A stretch of DNA of 64,000 bases, from NCBI GenBank assembly GCA_040755835.1, contig JBFMAB010000049.1, forward strand, positions 1-64,000, written 5' to 3'. Within the stretch, counting starts at the first letter, position 1. The number at the start of each line of letters is the position of its first letter. Positions 18,401 to 27,697 of this stretch are shown one piece after another. The position numbers and the translations under genes were made by a program. The notes beneath the pieces are model-generated. The model worked only from the letters and a program-made list of their open reading frames with translations. It did no database searches and was not told the DNA's origin. The stretch is from JADLDB01 sp040755835 (lineage in GTDB: Bacteria; Myxococcota; Myxococcia; Myxococcales; Myxococcaceae).

Positions 18401-18737
18401 CGTCGACGAGGTGCTGGCGCGCCTCGGCCGCGAGTCGGGCCTCAACATCAGCGACCGCATGAAGCTGACGCGCGCCGCCGCCCGGGCGATGTCGCACGCC
18501 TCCACCGACGTGGCGCTGGCGGGCCTGTTGCGGCTGGCGAGCCAGCTGCCCTTCACCACCGACAGCTTCAACACCAACAGCCACTTCAGCCTGTCGATGG
18601 TGGACCTGGCCGACGCGCTGGTGCTGGGTCACGTGGGCGACGACCTGACCCTGAACGAGACGACGCGGCGCTTCCTGGACGAGGACGAGTACCTCGTGCG
18701 CCGGCGCGTGCACCGGGACGTGGGAGGCGAGGCATGA
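15489..18737 (+). CDS. Large helical-repeat scaffold protein coupled to MoxR
   Basis: The product has 1082 residues from ATG 15489; no clear ribosome binding site is seen. The N-terminal 400 residues form alpha/beta units with little family resemblance (MQALVFPSQEAFQVALRTG at the start). A charged, Pro/Glu-rich linker with a KKTRTRRR cluster follows (about 400-460). The C-terminal 600 residues are helical repeats of TPR-like or HEAT-like type. There is no signal peptide or catalytic motif. The stop overlaps the start of the MoxR-type ATPase gene by 4 bases (ATGA), a strong sign of a functional pair. A role as scaffold or substrate adaptor of a MoxR complex is inferred. Confidence 0.75.
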   Translation: MQALVFPSQEAFQVALRTGLVPAAVQKAPARVGVTGEGEWEIEPSVAVPAPAARMLETAGVRLRAASARLKDVSCWAEALPPRRVGEPEGAVGTVLLSIGDEKALLEVCGELLRLGCDRQELRMVRAGPVSALLRVVEPPWYVLSRALDHLDGLRAFAPAQPGQDAVWTELGFAHPLVGALEAPAGGLVLVTGEGDWWRLPDGAWVDVDQLVVPSGLPVAERPPPDTDAPRVKVTLRLARAARAEPPTLFILEDGRATVEALVRSTPEAQLDNVLFVVAGEKVVLRARPGREANAGALPGDAYARVAEMPNLFAPAGLTVEPPLRRDRLRTWLAPDPDVVTWLSPTDEGFRRESVPDAAFRPLSDWVEYVMDGDAKTLEAWVKSATFDFEPFVALEDAPPEPSAERSPEDAEPEEAKKTRTRRRTTERAAPAPPRESADSGVRQAPAPTLNIDVPRSPSEAEALLAQEESAFLELDAPADSPPRRAAWVRLAEMYGRLQRQRDSGMAWAHALWESSGDEEARFARRWADTSGVRFDGLLAQTTPNVEQTRGAVAHLLASALEDNATVASRAAEWANFLDRFGDDLDVRSFWLGRVALSRLAGGDRLGLARARDRVLARLQGGLSLDRDVPRLLRVMGQGTAAGAGSERARRVAAQLEALLKAFDETPRKRSAVEAPPALTRAYVHLVFAWGFARLAQAERARALRDGALAVLDRNDPVHHYATRAFVARIEQALEGVAPDTPLPPEVNGLLTGLDATNRYKVDRLRHFSQVLEPQERVDAFGGFYRTLSPNARGEELAALRGLRDPSELLKAIEARMAVAADPSLNIDERVRLIDGLLDFLPQLPESQALPLLQRFLAMAEGMAAKHRAVVLEDGLKIAGHFGRTALVKQLVLQIGNAIMELGAEGVTEIGQMLVAGVRSLRRVGLRDEAGELLSRASTVLKGEDTKTLEARLGLASGFAYLGASRQAQPIVDEVLARLGRESGLNISDRMKLTRAAARAMSHASTDVALAGLLRLASQLPFTTDSFNTNSHFSLSMVDLADALVLGHVGDDLTLNETTRRFLDEDEYLVRRRVHRDVGGEA

Positions 18738-19759
18738 CGCAGGCACCGAAGACGACGCGCGACCCGCTGGACGCCGTCGCCGACCTGACGTTGGAGCAGC
18801 TGCAGGGCGAGGCTCAAGGCTTGCGCGAGCGGCTCAACCGCTTCCGCCTGGCGCTCGGCCGGCACTTCGTCGACAAGCAGCCGCTGGTCGACCTGATGAC
18901 GGTGGCGGCGGCGGCGCAGGAGCCGCTGCTGCTCGTCGGCCCTCCGGGCACCGCGAAGTCGGACCTCGTCATCAAGTTCAAGGACGCGCTGGGCATCGAG
19001 GGCACGGACTACTTCGAGTACCTGCTGACGCGCTTCACCGAGCCGTCGGAGGTGCTGGGGCCCATCGACATCAACGAGCTGCGCGGGGGCCGCTACGTCC
19101 GCCGCGAGCGGGGCAAGCTGCCGACGGCGCGGCTGGTCTTCCTCGACGAGATCTTCAAGGCGTCGAGCGCGATCCTCAACGCGCTGCTCACCGTCATCAA
19201 CGAGCGCAAGTTCTACCAGGACGGCGTGCCGGTGCCGGTGCGGCTGAAGATCCTCTTCGCGGCCACCAACGAGATCCCCGAGCACAGCGAGCTCGGCGCG
19301 CTGAAGGATCGCTTCGTCCTCAAGGCCGCGTGCCGAAGCGTGCAGGACACGCATTTCGTCGAGTTGCTCGACGCGGGCCTCGAGGCGCAGACGAACAAGG
19401 ACCTGAACCAGAAGCCGTGGGCCGAGGCGCAGGCGTCGCTCGAGGACCTGCTGAAGGCGCACCGCTACCTCACGCTGCTCATGGCGCGGAAGGAGCCGAA
19501 GGACCGCGACCTCTTCTTCCGCGACGAGGTGATGCGCGAGTTCCGCCGCGTCATCCGCACGCTGGTGCGGGAGGACGAGGTCTTCGTGTCCGACCGCAAG
19601 CTGATCAAGCTGTACCGGCTTCTCCGCACGCGGGCGTGGATCGTCCACGGCGGCTCGGTCGAGCGGGAAGACCTGCAGCTGCTCAGCTACCTCGGGGAGT
19701 CGCGCGAGGAGATCGACCTGCTCGAAGAGAAGGTGCCGCGCCTCCTGGGCATCACCTGA
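18734..19759 (+). CDS. MoxR/RavA-type AAA+ ATPase
   Basis: The product has 341 residues. Walker A is GPPGTAKS at 69-76, Walker B is LVFLDEIFK at about 134-142, and sensor 1 is FAATNEIPE. The insertion-type segment DINELRGGRYVRR and the C-terminal winged-helix-like region match MoxR/RavA chaperone ATPases. Such ATPases usually act with vWA-domain partners in metal insertion, complex assembly or conflict systems. The gene overlaps the large scaffold gene upstream. No vWA gene is adjacent; the nearest candidate lies about 17 kb away at 36826. Confidence 0.9.
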   Translation: MTQAPKTTRDPLDAVADLTLEQLQGEAQGLRERLNRFRLALGRHFVDKQPLVDLMTVAAAAQEPLLLVGPPGTAKSDLVIKFKDALGIEGTDYFEYLLTRFTEPSEVLGPIDINELRGGRYVRRERGKLPTARLVFLDEIFKASSAILNALLTVINERKFYQDGVPVPVRLKILFAATNEIPEHSELGALKDRFVLKAACRSVQDTHFVELLDAGLEAQTNKDLNQKPWAEAQASLEDLLKAHRYLTLLMARKEPKDRDLFFRDEVMREFRRVIRTLVREDEVFVSDRKLIKLYRLLRTRAWIVHGGSVEREDLQLLSYLGESREEIDLLEEKVPRLLGIT

Positions 19760-19794
19760 CGGAGGCGGGCGGCTTCTCGATTGCGCCGCCTCCG
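19760..19794. terminator. Bidirectional terminator-like hairpin
   Basis: CGGAGGCGG at 19760-19768 pairs perfectly with CCGCCTCCG at 19786-19794 (9 bp, 17-base loop that itself contains GGC/GCC). It fills the short gap between the converging MoxR gene (stop 19759) and the minus-strand barrel-like gene (stop 19808). Confidence 0.6.
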
Positions 19795-19807
19795 CGCAGG
19801 GTCGACT

Positions 19808-20500
19808 TCAGAACTTGAAGGACACGCCCATCAGCGCGCGGAACGAGAAGCCGACGCCGGTGCCGCCGCCGGCCGCGACGATGCCGGGGCCGAAGGCCAT
19901 GCGGAAGTTGAGCGCCACGGACTCCGAGAGCGCGTACTCGACGCCGGGGTTGGCGAAGAGCATCGGCATGCCGAAGCCTGCGCCGCCGCCCCCGCCGAAG
20001 GCGATGATGATCTGCGGGCGGAACTCGAGGCCCAGCAGAATGGCCAGCGAACGGACGGGGTGAATGCCCATCTGCAGCACGGCGGGGATGTGGATGATCA
20101 TCCCGCCGCCGCCCAGGAAGAAGAAGCCGAGGCCCGGTTCGACCTCGAGCGCCATGCTGAAGATGCCTTTGTCGATGATCCCGAAGCGCAGCAGGAAGTG
20201 CAGGTTCATCGCCGGTGAGACGTTGAACGTCACCTCGGTGCCGTAGTTGAAGGTGAAGCGCGCGCCGAGATCCACCGCGCTGTTCGCGGCGTGGAGGAAG
20301 TTGACGTTGATGCCGGGCCAGCCGAGCTCGACGCCGAGCGCGTTGCCGTTGTTGACGGTGCGGCCCGAGTACAGGCTCCAGTTGCCGGAGCCGCCGGTGA
20401 TCGTGCCGCCGGACGTCTGGATATCGCCTTCCTGCGCCCACGCGCCCGAGGCGCTCACCACGACGACCACTGCGGCCAACCACGCGCTGCGACGGTTCAT
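19808..20500 (-). CDS. Putative outer-membrane beta-barrel protein
   Basis: The product has 230 residues from ATG 20500, with a strong site GGGAGGG 5 bases upstream. A Sec signal peptide (MNRRSAWLAAVVVVVSASGA, cleavage near AWA-QE) leads a mature chain of alternating beta strands with Gly-rich turns. It ends in Phe (MGVSFKF), the C-terminal aromatic signature recognised by the outer-membrane assembly machinery. Length fits an 8-12 strand barrel. No specific family or ligand is recognised. A transcription unit of its own is likely. Confidence 0.8.
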   Translation of the reverse strand: MNRRSAWLAAVVVVVSASGAWAQEGDIQTSGGTITGGSGNWSLYSGRTVNNGNALGVELGWPGINVNFLHAANSAVDLGARFTFNYGTEVTFNVSPAMNLHFLLRFGIIDKGIFSMALEVEPGLGFFFLGGGGMIIHIPAVLQMGIHPVRSLAILLGLEFRPQIIIAFGGGGGAGFGMPMLFANPGVEYALSESVALNFRMAFGPGIVAAGGGTGVGFSFRALMGVSFKF

Positions 20501-20587
20501 GTATTCCCTCCCGGTGAATACGTTTCCCCCGCCACGGAATAGCCCGGCATGGCCGAAACGCAAACCGCAAAAGGCGCGTGGCGTGGC

Positions 20588-21826
20588 TCAGGGCTTCGGG
20601 GTGGGCGGCTTGATGTTCCGCGCCTGCTCGGCCCCCTCGAGCTCGCGCTCGTGGCTGTCGCGCTCGACGGGGGCGCCGGGGGGGTCATCCGCCAGCAGGA
20701 AGCGCGCGACCGCGGTGGCCTTCGGCACCAGCGTGCCAACCTCGATGTACTCGTCGGGCGTGTGGAAGTGCTGCCCGCGCGGGCCCAGCGCGTCGAGGGT
20801 GGCGATGCCCATGGACGCGGCGGTGTTGCCGTCGCTCCCGCCGCCCGCGCGCGGCGCCGCCACCGCGGTCAGCCCCACGGCCTCGGCGGCCGCGCGGTAC
20901 TTCGCGAGGAGCGCGTCGGTGCCGGCCACCTTCTCCATCGGGAGGCGGCCGCCCTTCACCTCGAGCTCGACGCGGGTGCCTGGCACGGCCACGTCCTTCG
21001 CCGCGGCGTCGAGCTGCTCGAGCACCGTCGCGCGCGCGCTGGCCGTCGGGAAGCGCAGGTCCAATTCGCAGCTCGCCTCCGCCGGCACGGTGTTCCTCGA
21101 GGTGCCGCCGGCGAAGGTGCCGACGTTGACGGTGACGCCGCTGTCCCTGTTCGAGAGCGCCTGTGCGCGGTCGACGAAGCGCGCGAGGGACCAGATGGCG
21201 TTCGCGCCGTCCCAATAGTTGTTGCCGGCGTGCGCCGCCCTGCCGTGTGCGCGCGCGGTGACGTTCCCCGTGCCCTTGCGCTCGACGACGATGGCGTCGT
21301 TCGCGCGGCCGGACTCGAACACCAGGCACGCCTGGGCGCCGGCCAGCTCCTGGCGGATGAGCGGCGCGCCCTCGGGCGAGCCCACCTCTTCATCGGCCAC
21401 CACCACGATGCGCAGGGGCGGCACCACGTCGAGGCCGGCCACCCGGGCCACCGCCTTCACCGCCCAGGCGATGACGACGAGCCCGCCCTTCATGTCCAGC
21501 ACGCCCGGACCCCGGCGCTTGTCGCCGTCGACGCGGTAGCCTTCGAAGACGCCCGGCGGGAACACCGTGTCGAGGTGCCCGACGAGGCCGATGGGCGCGC
21601 GGCCGTCGCCCGTCGAGCGGAAGACGTGGTGGTCGGCGAAGCGCGTGCTGGGCACCACCTCGTGGGCGAGCCCGGGGATGTCGAAGAGCCTCGCGAGCCG
21701 CCGGCCCACCTCGCGCCCGCCGTCGGGGTTCGCCGAGAAGGAGTTCACCTCGACGAGCGCGCGCAAGGCCTCCTCCATCGCCGGGAGCTGGCCTTCGAGC
21801 CACTGCTGCGCCGCCTTCTCCCTCAC
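20588..21826 (-). CDS. M20 family metallopeptidase/deacylase, likely arginine pathway
   Basis: The product has 412 residues from GTG 21826, which overlaps the argB stop by 4 bases (GTGA). Metal ligands of the M20 family are all visible: GHLDT (His84, Asp86), LDMKGG (Asp111) and DEEVGS (catalytic Glu146, ligand Glu147), with a late His in HFHTPDEY. The sequence resembles glutamate carboxypeptidase/CPG2-type enzymes, which include N-acyl deacylases. Its position as third gene after argC and argB suggests it removes the acetyl group from N-acetylornithine or an analogous intermediate, in place of canonical argE. A peptidase role cannot be excluded. The last 30 residues are polar and probably disordered. 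Confidence 0.9.
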   Translation of the reverse strand: MREKAAQQWLEGQLPAMEEALRALVEVNSFSANPDGGREVGRRLARLFDIPGLAHEVVPSTRFADHHVFRSTGDGRAPIGLVGHLDTVFPPGVFEGYRVDGDKRRGPGVLDMKGGLVVIAWAVKAVARVAGLDVVPPLRIVVVADEEVGSPEGAPLIRQELAGAQACLVFESGRANDAIVVERKGTGNVTARAHGRAAHAGNNYWDGANAIWSLARFVDRAQALSNRDSGVTVNVGTFAGGTSRNTVPAEASCELDLRFPTASARATVLEQLDAAAKDVAVPGTRVELEVKGGRLPMEKVAGTDALLAKYRAAAEAVGLTAVAAPRAGGGSDGNTAASMGIATLDALGPRGQHFHTPDEYIEVGTLVPKATAVARFLLADDPPGAPVERDSHERELEGAEQARNIKPPTPKP

Positions 21827-22634
21827 GGCTCGAGCACCGTGCCGGCGCTGCCCGGGTTCATCACCGCGTCGACCAGCTGGCCGGGGGACAGCTTGCCGAT
21901 GATGACGACGGACTTTGCGCCGTGCTTCAGCACGTCGAAGGACTCCTGCAGCTTCGGAATCATCCCGCCGGAGATGGTGCCGTCCGCGCACAGCCGGTCG
22001 AACTCGGGCCGCGTGATGCGGGCAATCCGGCTCGCCGGGTCGTTCACGTCCTTCAGGACGCCGGGCGTCGAGGTGATGAGCACCAGCGCGTCGGCCTCGA
22101 GCGCGCCGCCCAGCTGGCTCGCCACGGTGTCGCCGTTGATGTTGAGCGCCTGACCCTTGTCGTCGCAGCCGAGGCACGCGAGCACCGGCACGTAGTCGAG
22201 CGCCTGCAGCTGCCCGAGCAGCTCGAGGTTGAAGCCCTGCACGTCGCCGACGAGACCCAGGTCCACCGGCTCGCTGCCGGCGCCCTGCATCACCCTCGGC
22301 GGCCGCTTCGTGGCGCGAATCACGTGGCCGCTCGCGCCATGGAGGCCCACCGCGCGCACGCCGTGCGACAAGAGCCGCGCGCAGAGGTCGAAGTTCAGCT
22401 GCCCGCCCACCACGTACTTCATGACGTCCAGCGTGGCGGCGTCGGTGAAGCGGCGGCCGGCGATCATCTTCGTCTCGAGGCCGAGCGTCTTCTGCAGCGC
22501 GGTGGCCTGCGGCCCGCCGCCGTGGACGATGGCGACGCGGTTCTTCTGCGCGACCAGCGCGCGCAGGTCGTCGGCGATGACGTCCAGCTCGGGTGACTGC
22601 ACCAGCTCGCCGCCCAGCTTCAGCACGATGGTCT

Positions 22635-22638
<4 letters not shown>
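21823..22638 (-). CDS. argB: Acetylglutamate kinase
   Basis: The product has 271 residues from GTG 22638, overlapping the argC stop by 4 bases. VLKLGGELV near the N-terminus, VHGGGPQ (phosphate-binding glycine loop), the INGDTVA segment and TSTPGVLKDVND are the standard amino-acid-kinase fold landmarks of ArgB. It phosphorylates N-acetylglutamate, the second step of arginine biosynthesis, in the cytoplasm. The tight overlaps on both sides show an argC-argB-M20 operon. Confidence 0.95.
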
Positions 22639-23696
<1,058 letters not shown>

Positions 23697-23721
23697 GGGT
23701 CCTGACATACAAGACGCCCGG

Positions 23722-23871
23722 GCGACTTGCAGCGATCAGCGCGGCGGCGGTGGACGCGCCGACGTGCCCGTGCCAGCGGCGGCACTTCGAGCGGTGGCAG
23801 AACGTCACCTTCGTCAGCTCGCCCGTGCCGTCGAAGCAAACCGCTCCACACGCGCAGGCGCCCGTCTTCAT
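23722..23871 (-). pseudogene. N-terminal remnant of a GFA-family (CENP-V/GFA) protein
   Basis: From ATG 23871 the minus strand reads MKTGACACGAVCFDGTGELT and then RRWHGHVGASTAA, the start of a GFA-family zinc protein. The CxC pair (Cys6, Cys8) and the second motif CHRSKC (Cys25, His26, Cys30) are visible, but the usual CHCxxC has Arg instead of its middle Cys. Similarity stops after about 50 residues, whereas full proteins have 110-140. The fragment ends just before argC. It is therefore a truncated, degenerate copy. The frame stays open by chance into argC. Confidence 0.55.
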
Positions 23872-23947
23872 GGCCGCCGTCCGAGCAGCGGCGTGTCCCC
23901 CCACGCGGCGCGTGCACCGGCCGGGCGTTGTGCGAGGCTCCACCGCC

Positions 23948-25783
23948 ATGGGCCTCCTCGTCCCGCTCCTCGTCCTGCCGCTCGCCGCCGCCGCCGCGCC
24001 GCGCCAGCCCGTCGTCGCGGTGCTGCCCGTGCGCACGGCCTCGCCGGAGCTCGCCCGCCTGGGCCTCCTCGTCGAGGCGCGCGCGAACGCGCTGTTGCTC
24101 GGCTCGAAGAAGGCCACGGTGCTGGACATGAAGCAGGTGCTGGCGATGGCCGGCCAGGAGGGCTTCGACCCGGCGACGCTGTCCGACGAGGCGAACGCCG
24201 ACAGGGCGCGCGTGCTGCTCGGCGCGGACGTCGTCGTCGCCGTCGAGCTGCTCGGCGACGCGAAGGGCTTCACGGTGCAGGGCACGGTGCGCGACGGGAA
24301 GCAGCCGGTGCCCTTCGCCGTCGCGACGGGCGCGGCGTGGAGCGTGGCGCTCGTGAAGGGCAGCGACGCGGTGGCGCGCGCGGCGCTCGGCGCGGAGGCG
24401 TCGGCGCTCCCGGCGGACGCGAAGGCGCAGCCCGCGTCGAAGTCGGACGCGGCGCTCGAGTCGCTGGGCGCGTGCTGGGAGACGGCGCTCAAGCAGCCGC
24501 TGGGCATCGACGCGCCGGTCGGCCTGTCGCAGCATCAGCTCGACGCCGCGGTGGCCGCCTGCCGCGCGGCGCTCAAGGCCGACCCCGGCCTGCGCTTCGC
24601 CGAGGCGACGCTGGCGCTCATGCTGGCCATCGGCCGCGAGGACGCGGAGGCCGAGAAGCTGCTTGGCGCAAAGGACGCCACCGACGAGGCCGCGCTCGTC
24701 CCGTGGGCGCTGGCGCGCTTCTGGCTCGCCACGCGGAACCAGTCGAACGACGCGGCGGAGAAGTTCCTCGCCTCGGTGCTGGCGAAGGCCCCGGGCGCGC
24801 TCATGTTTCGCTCCTTCCGGGCCGGCACGTTGTCGGCGATGAACGAGCACGCGCGCGCCGCCGCGGCGTGGAACGAGTACCTCGCGCTCTCGCCGGCGTC
24901 GGCCTTCGCACACGGCCGCCTGAGCCGCTCGCTCGCGCGCCAGGGCCAGTACGACCAGGCGCTCGCCGCCGCGAAGAAGGGCCTGGCGCTGACGCCGGAC
25001 AGCCGCGAGGCGCGCCTGGTGCTGGCGGCGCGCCAGCAGGACGCGGGCAAGCTGAACGACGCGCGAAAGACGCTCGAGCCGCTGGTGTCCGGCGCGAACC
25101 CGCCCGCGGAGCCGCTCCTGCAACTCGGCCACGCGTACCTCGCGGCGAATGACTTGAAGGCCGCGGCGCCGCTCTTCCAGGCGGCGGCCGACCGTGCCAC
25201 CGGCCCGCGCGCCGGCCGCACCAGGGGCCGCGCGCTCCTCGGGCTCGCGCTGGTGGAGGCGAAGCGGGGCCGCGCCGACGCCGCGAAGGCCGCGTTCGCG
25301 AAGTCGCTCGAGACGGGCTACCGCTCGCCGGTGCTGGAGCCGGAGCTGGCGGCGCTGGTGAAGGACGTCGACGCGAAGTCCGGCGACGCGGCGGTGACGG
25401 CCGGCGGGCTGTACGTGTCGGTGGCGCCGCTGGAGGCCGCCCCGGCGCTGCCGCCCACCGCGGGCCCACTGGCGGAGCGGGAATTGCGCGACAAGCTGGC
25501 GACCTTCGGCGTCGCCTTCGCGCCGGACGGGGAGGACAAGAAGACGGCGGTGGGCGTCATCAGGGCGAAGGGCCTCAAGGGCTACCAGCTGAAGCTGGCG
25601 CTCGCGCCGGGCGCGAACGAGAAGGCGCTCGAGGTGAACCTGCTGGTGATGAGCTACCCGGAGCAGGCGCTCAAGGGGAACTGGTCGGTGAAGGCCTCGG
25701 GCGGCAAGCCGGAGAAGCTCATCCACGCGATGGTGTGGCGCGTGGTAGACGACGCCGCCGGCGACCTCGACTGGAAGAACTAA
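23948..25783 (+). CDS. Exported TPR protein
   Basis: The product has 611 residues from ATG 23948. A signal peptide (MGLLVPLLVLPLAAAAAPRQ) is followed by a domain of about 150 residues (VVAVLPVRTASPELARLG, typical of the alpha/beta domain in periplasmic proteins that assess integrity). Tetratricopeptide repeats lie at about residues 190-500 (for example RLSRSLARQGQYDQALAAAK and LLQLGHAYLAANDLKAAAPL), and a beta-rich C-terminus closes the chain. No catalytic motif is seen. It is probably periplasmic and a protein-protein scaffold. It precedes the deaminase gene by 4 bases, so the two form a unit. Confidence 0.8.
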   Translation: MGLLVPLLVLPLAAAAAPRQPVVAVLPVRTASPELARLGLLVEARANALLLGSKKATVLDMKQVLAMAGQEGFDPATLSDEANADRARVLLGADVVVAVELLGDAKGFTVQGTVRDGKQPVPFAVATGAAWSVALVKGSDAVARAALGAEASALPADAKAQPASKSDAALESLGACWETALKQPLGIDAPVGLSQHQLDAAVAACRAALKADPGLRFAEATLALMLAIGREDAEAEKLLGAKDATDEAALVPWALARFWLATRNQSNDAAEKFLASVLAKAPGALMFRSFRAGTLSAMNEHARAAAAWNEYLALSPASAFAHGRLSRSLARQGQYDQALAAAKKGLALTPDSREARLVLAARQQDAGKLNDARKTLEPLVSGANPPAEPLLQLGHAYLAANDLKAAAPLFQAAADRATGPRAGRTRGRALLGLALVEAKRGRADAAKAAFAKSLETGYRSPVLEPELAALVKDVDAKSGDAAVTAGGLYVSVAPLEAAPALPPTAGPLAERELRDKLATFGVAFAPDGEDKKTAVGVIRAKGLKGYQLKLALAPGANEKALEVNLLVMSYPEQALKGNWSVKASGGKPEKLIHAMVWRVVDDAAGDLDWKN

Positions 25784-25787
25784 GGGC

Positions 25788-26276
25788 ATGAAGGAAAAAC
25801 ACATTCGCGTCCGCATCGAGCAGTGCCTCGCGCTGGCGCAGGCGTCCAACTGCCCGCGGCGGAAGTTCGGCGCCCTGCTGCTCGACCCCGAGCGCAACGT
25901 CGTGCTGATGGACGGGTACAACGGCGGCCCCCGCGGCGGCGGCGCGCTGTGCGGCGGCGACACCTGCCTGCGCGATGACCTGAAGATTCCGTCGGGCACG
26001 CGGCTGGAGATCGGCTGCCACCACGCCGAGATGAACGTCATCTGCAACTGCGCCGCGTCGGGCGTCGCCACCAAGGGCGCTTGGCTCGTGGTGACGGGCG
26101 AGCCGTGCCTGATGTGCGCGAAGCTGATGCACCACGCCGGCCTCACCCGCATCATCGTGGTGGGCGGCGGCTACGCCGGGGAGAACGGCGTCGAGTACCT
26201 GAAGGCCCACGGCATCACCGTGCAGACGGTGGAAGGCCCGCGCGACCCGCGCCTCGCCGCCGTCACCGCCGAGTAG
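25788..26276 (+). CDS. dCMP deaminase family protein (ComEB-like)
   Basis: The product has 162 residues, starting 4 bases after the TPR gene. The zinc centre of cytidine/deoxycytidylate deaminases is intact: CHHAEMN (His79, catalytic Glu81) and GEPCLMCAKL (Cys107, Cys110). A further Cys-rich loop (CGGDTCLRD) is typical of ComEB/dCMP deaminase members. The enzyme would convert dCMP to dUMP in the cytoplasm, feeding thymidylate synthesis, although the nucleotide preference is not shown. It has full length for the family. Confidence 0.92.
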   Translation: MKEKHIRVRIEQCLALAQASNCPRRKFGALLLDPERNVVLMDGYNGGPRGGGALCGGDTCLRDDLKIPSGTRLEIGCHHAEMNVICNCAASGVATKGAWLVVTGEPCLMCAKLMHHAGLTRIIVVGGGYAGENGVEYLKAHGITVQTVEGPRDPRLAAVTAE

Positions 26277-26356
26277 CCGTCGAACCCGTCACGGCCGAAC
26301 GGTTCTCACCGCGCCGCCTTGACCGCGAGGCGCGCTTTCTGGTCTCTCCGCGCACC

Positions 26357-27595
26357 ATGCGGCGCCTCGGCTCCATCCTGCTGCTCGGAAGCGCGCTCGC
26401 CGCCTGCGGGACGCCCGCGCCGGTGACGCCCAGCGACGACCCGGCCGACTGGGCCGTCGACACTTCGGTCGCCTGGCAGCCGGTGCTGGGCGAGCCGCGC
26501 TTCGTGGTCCCCGCGCGCAACCTGCCGCCCGAGGCGACGCCGGTGATGGCGTCGAACAACAACGCCGACATCCTCCTGCACGACGGCCGGCTGTACTTCG
26601 GCTGGCGCACCTCGCAGACGCACTTCGCATCGGCGGACACGCGCATGCACGTGCTGTCGTCGGCGGACCTGGGCGCGAGCTGGATGTACGAGCACACCGA
26701 ATTCCTCGGCGCCGACCTGCGCGAGCCGCTCTTCCTGTCGTTGGGCGGCCGGCTGTGGTTTCACTTCTTCGAGGCCGGCGTGGACCGCTTCTCCTTCGAG
26801 CCGAAGCGGCAGTGGCGCGTCGAGCGGCGCGCCGACGGCGCGTGGACCGAGCGCGAACCCTGGGGCCTCGACGGTGAAATCACTTGGACGATGAAGGTGC
26901 GGGGCGGCGTCGCGTGGCGCACGTCGTACCGCGGCAACCACTACGCCTTCGGCCAGCCGCCGGAGACGAAGGTGTACTTCACGCGCTCCACCGACGGCGT
27001 CACCTGGCTGCCGGTGGCCGGCGACGGCGTCGTCTACTCGGGCGGCGTGTCCGAGGTGGCCTTCGAGTTCGCGGCGAACGGAGACCTCTGGGCGGTGACG
27101 CGCAACGAGGACGGCGACGCGACGGGCTTCGGCTCGCACGTGTGCTTCGCGCCGAGGGACGCGCTGGGCAGCTGGACGTGCAGCGCGCGCTCGGACCCGG
27201 AGCGCTACGACTCGCCGAAGCTGTTCCGCCACGGCGACGAGCTCTTCCTCGTCGCGCGACGCGACGTCGGCGGGCCGTTCGACCAGGGCCGCACGGACCT
27301 CTCCTATGCCGACGCGCAGCTGCAGTACCTGGCCGCGTACTCGGGCCGGGCCAAGCGCACCGCGCTGTACCGAATCGACCAGCAGGCGCGGAAGGTGGTG
27401 CACGTCTTCGACTTCCCGTCGGCGGGCGACACCGCGTTCCCCAGCATCGTCCGCCTCGACGCGCACCGCTTCCTCGTGTCGAACTACACCTCGCCGCTCG
27501 ACAAGGACCTCGACCGCAGCTGGTGGAACGCGCAGAACTCCGACGACGGCACGCGGCTGTACCTGGTCGAGCTCCGCTTCGAGCCGAAGCCGTAG
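26357..27595 (+). CDS. Lipoprotein with sialidase/BNR-like beta-propeller
   Basis: The product has 412 residues. MRRLGSILLLGSALAACG is a lipoprotein signal with lipobox LAAC. The mature protein has repeated blocks of beta strands with Asp-box-like or BNR-like phrases (LSSADLGASWMYEH, TRSTDGVTWLPVAGDG). This matches sialidase-type six-bladed propellers without the sialidase catalytic residues being evident. It is likely a surface carbohydrate- or protein-binding lipoprotein. It is convergent with the gluzincin-like gene on the minus strand. Confidence 0.78.
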   Translation: MRRLGSILLLGSALAACGTPAPVTPSDDPADWAVDTSVAWQPVLGEPRFVVPARNLPPEATPVMASNNNADILLHDGRLYFGWRTSQTHFASADTRMHVLSSADLGASWMYEHTEFLGADLREPLFLSLGGRLWFHFFEAGVDRFSFEPKRQWRVERRADGAWTEREPWGLDGEITWTMKVRGGVAWRTSYRGNHYAFGQPPETKVYFTRSTDGVTWLPVAGDGVVYSGGVSEVAFEFAANGDLWAVTRNEDGDATGFGSHVCFAPRDALGSWTCSARSDPERYDSPKLFRHGDELFLVARRDVGGPFDQGRTDLSYADAQLQYLAAYSGRAKRTALYRIDQQARKVVHVFDFPSAGDTAFPSIVRLDAHRFLVSNYTSPLDKDLDRSWWNAQNSDDGTRLYLVELRFEPKP

Positions 27596-27697
27596 CCCGC
27601 CCGCTGGCGAACCGCGGCTTCGTCGCGCATGGCCGCGCCGATGCGGCCGGCGGTCGTCTCGCTCCGCGGTGCGTGGCTCGGCGCGTGCGGCGACTTG

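Noticed and set aside
27598..27697. Stem CGCGGC-N13-GCCGCG between converging genes as a terminator
   Set aside because: A 6-bp GC stem is expected often by chance at this base composition, and the loop is long.
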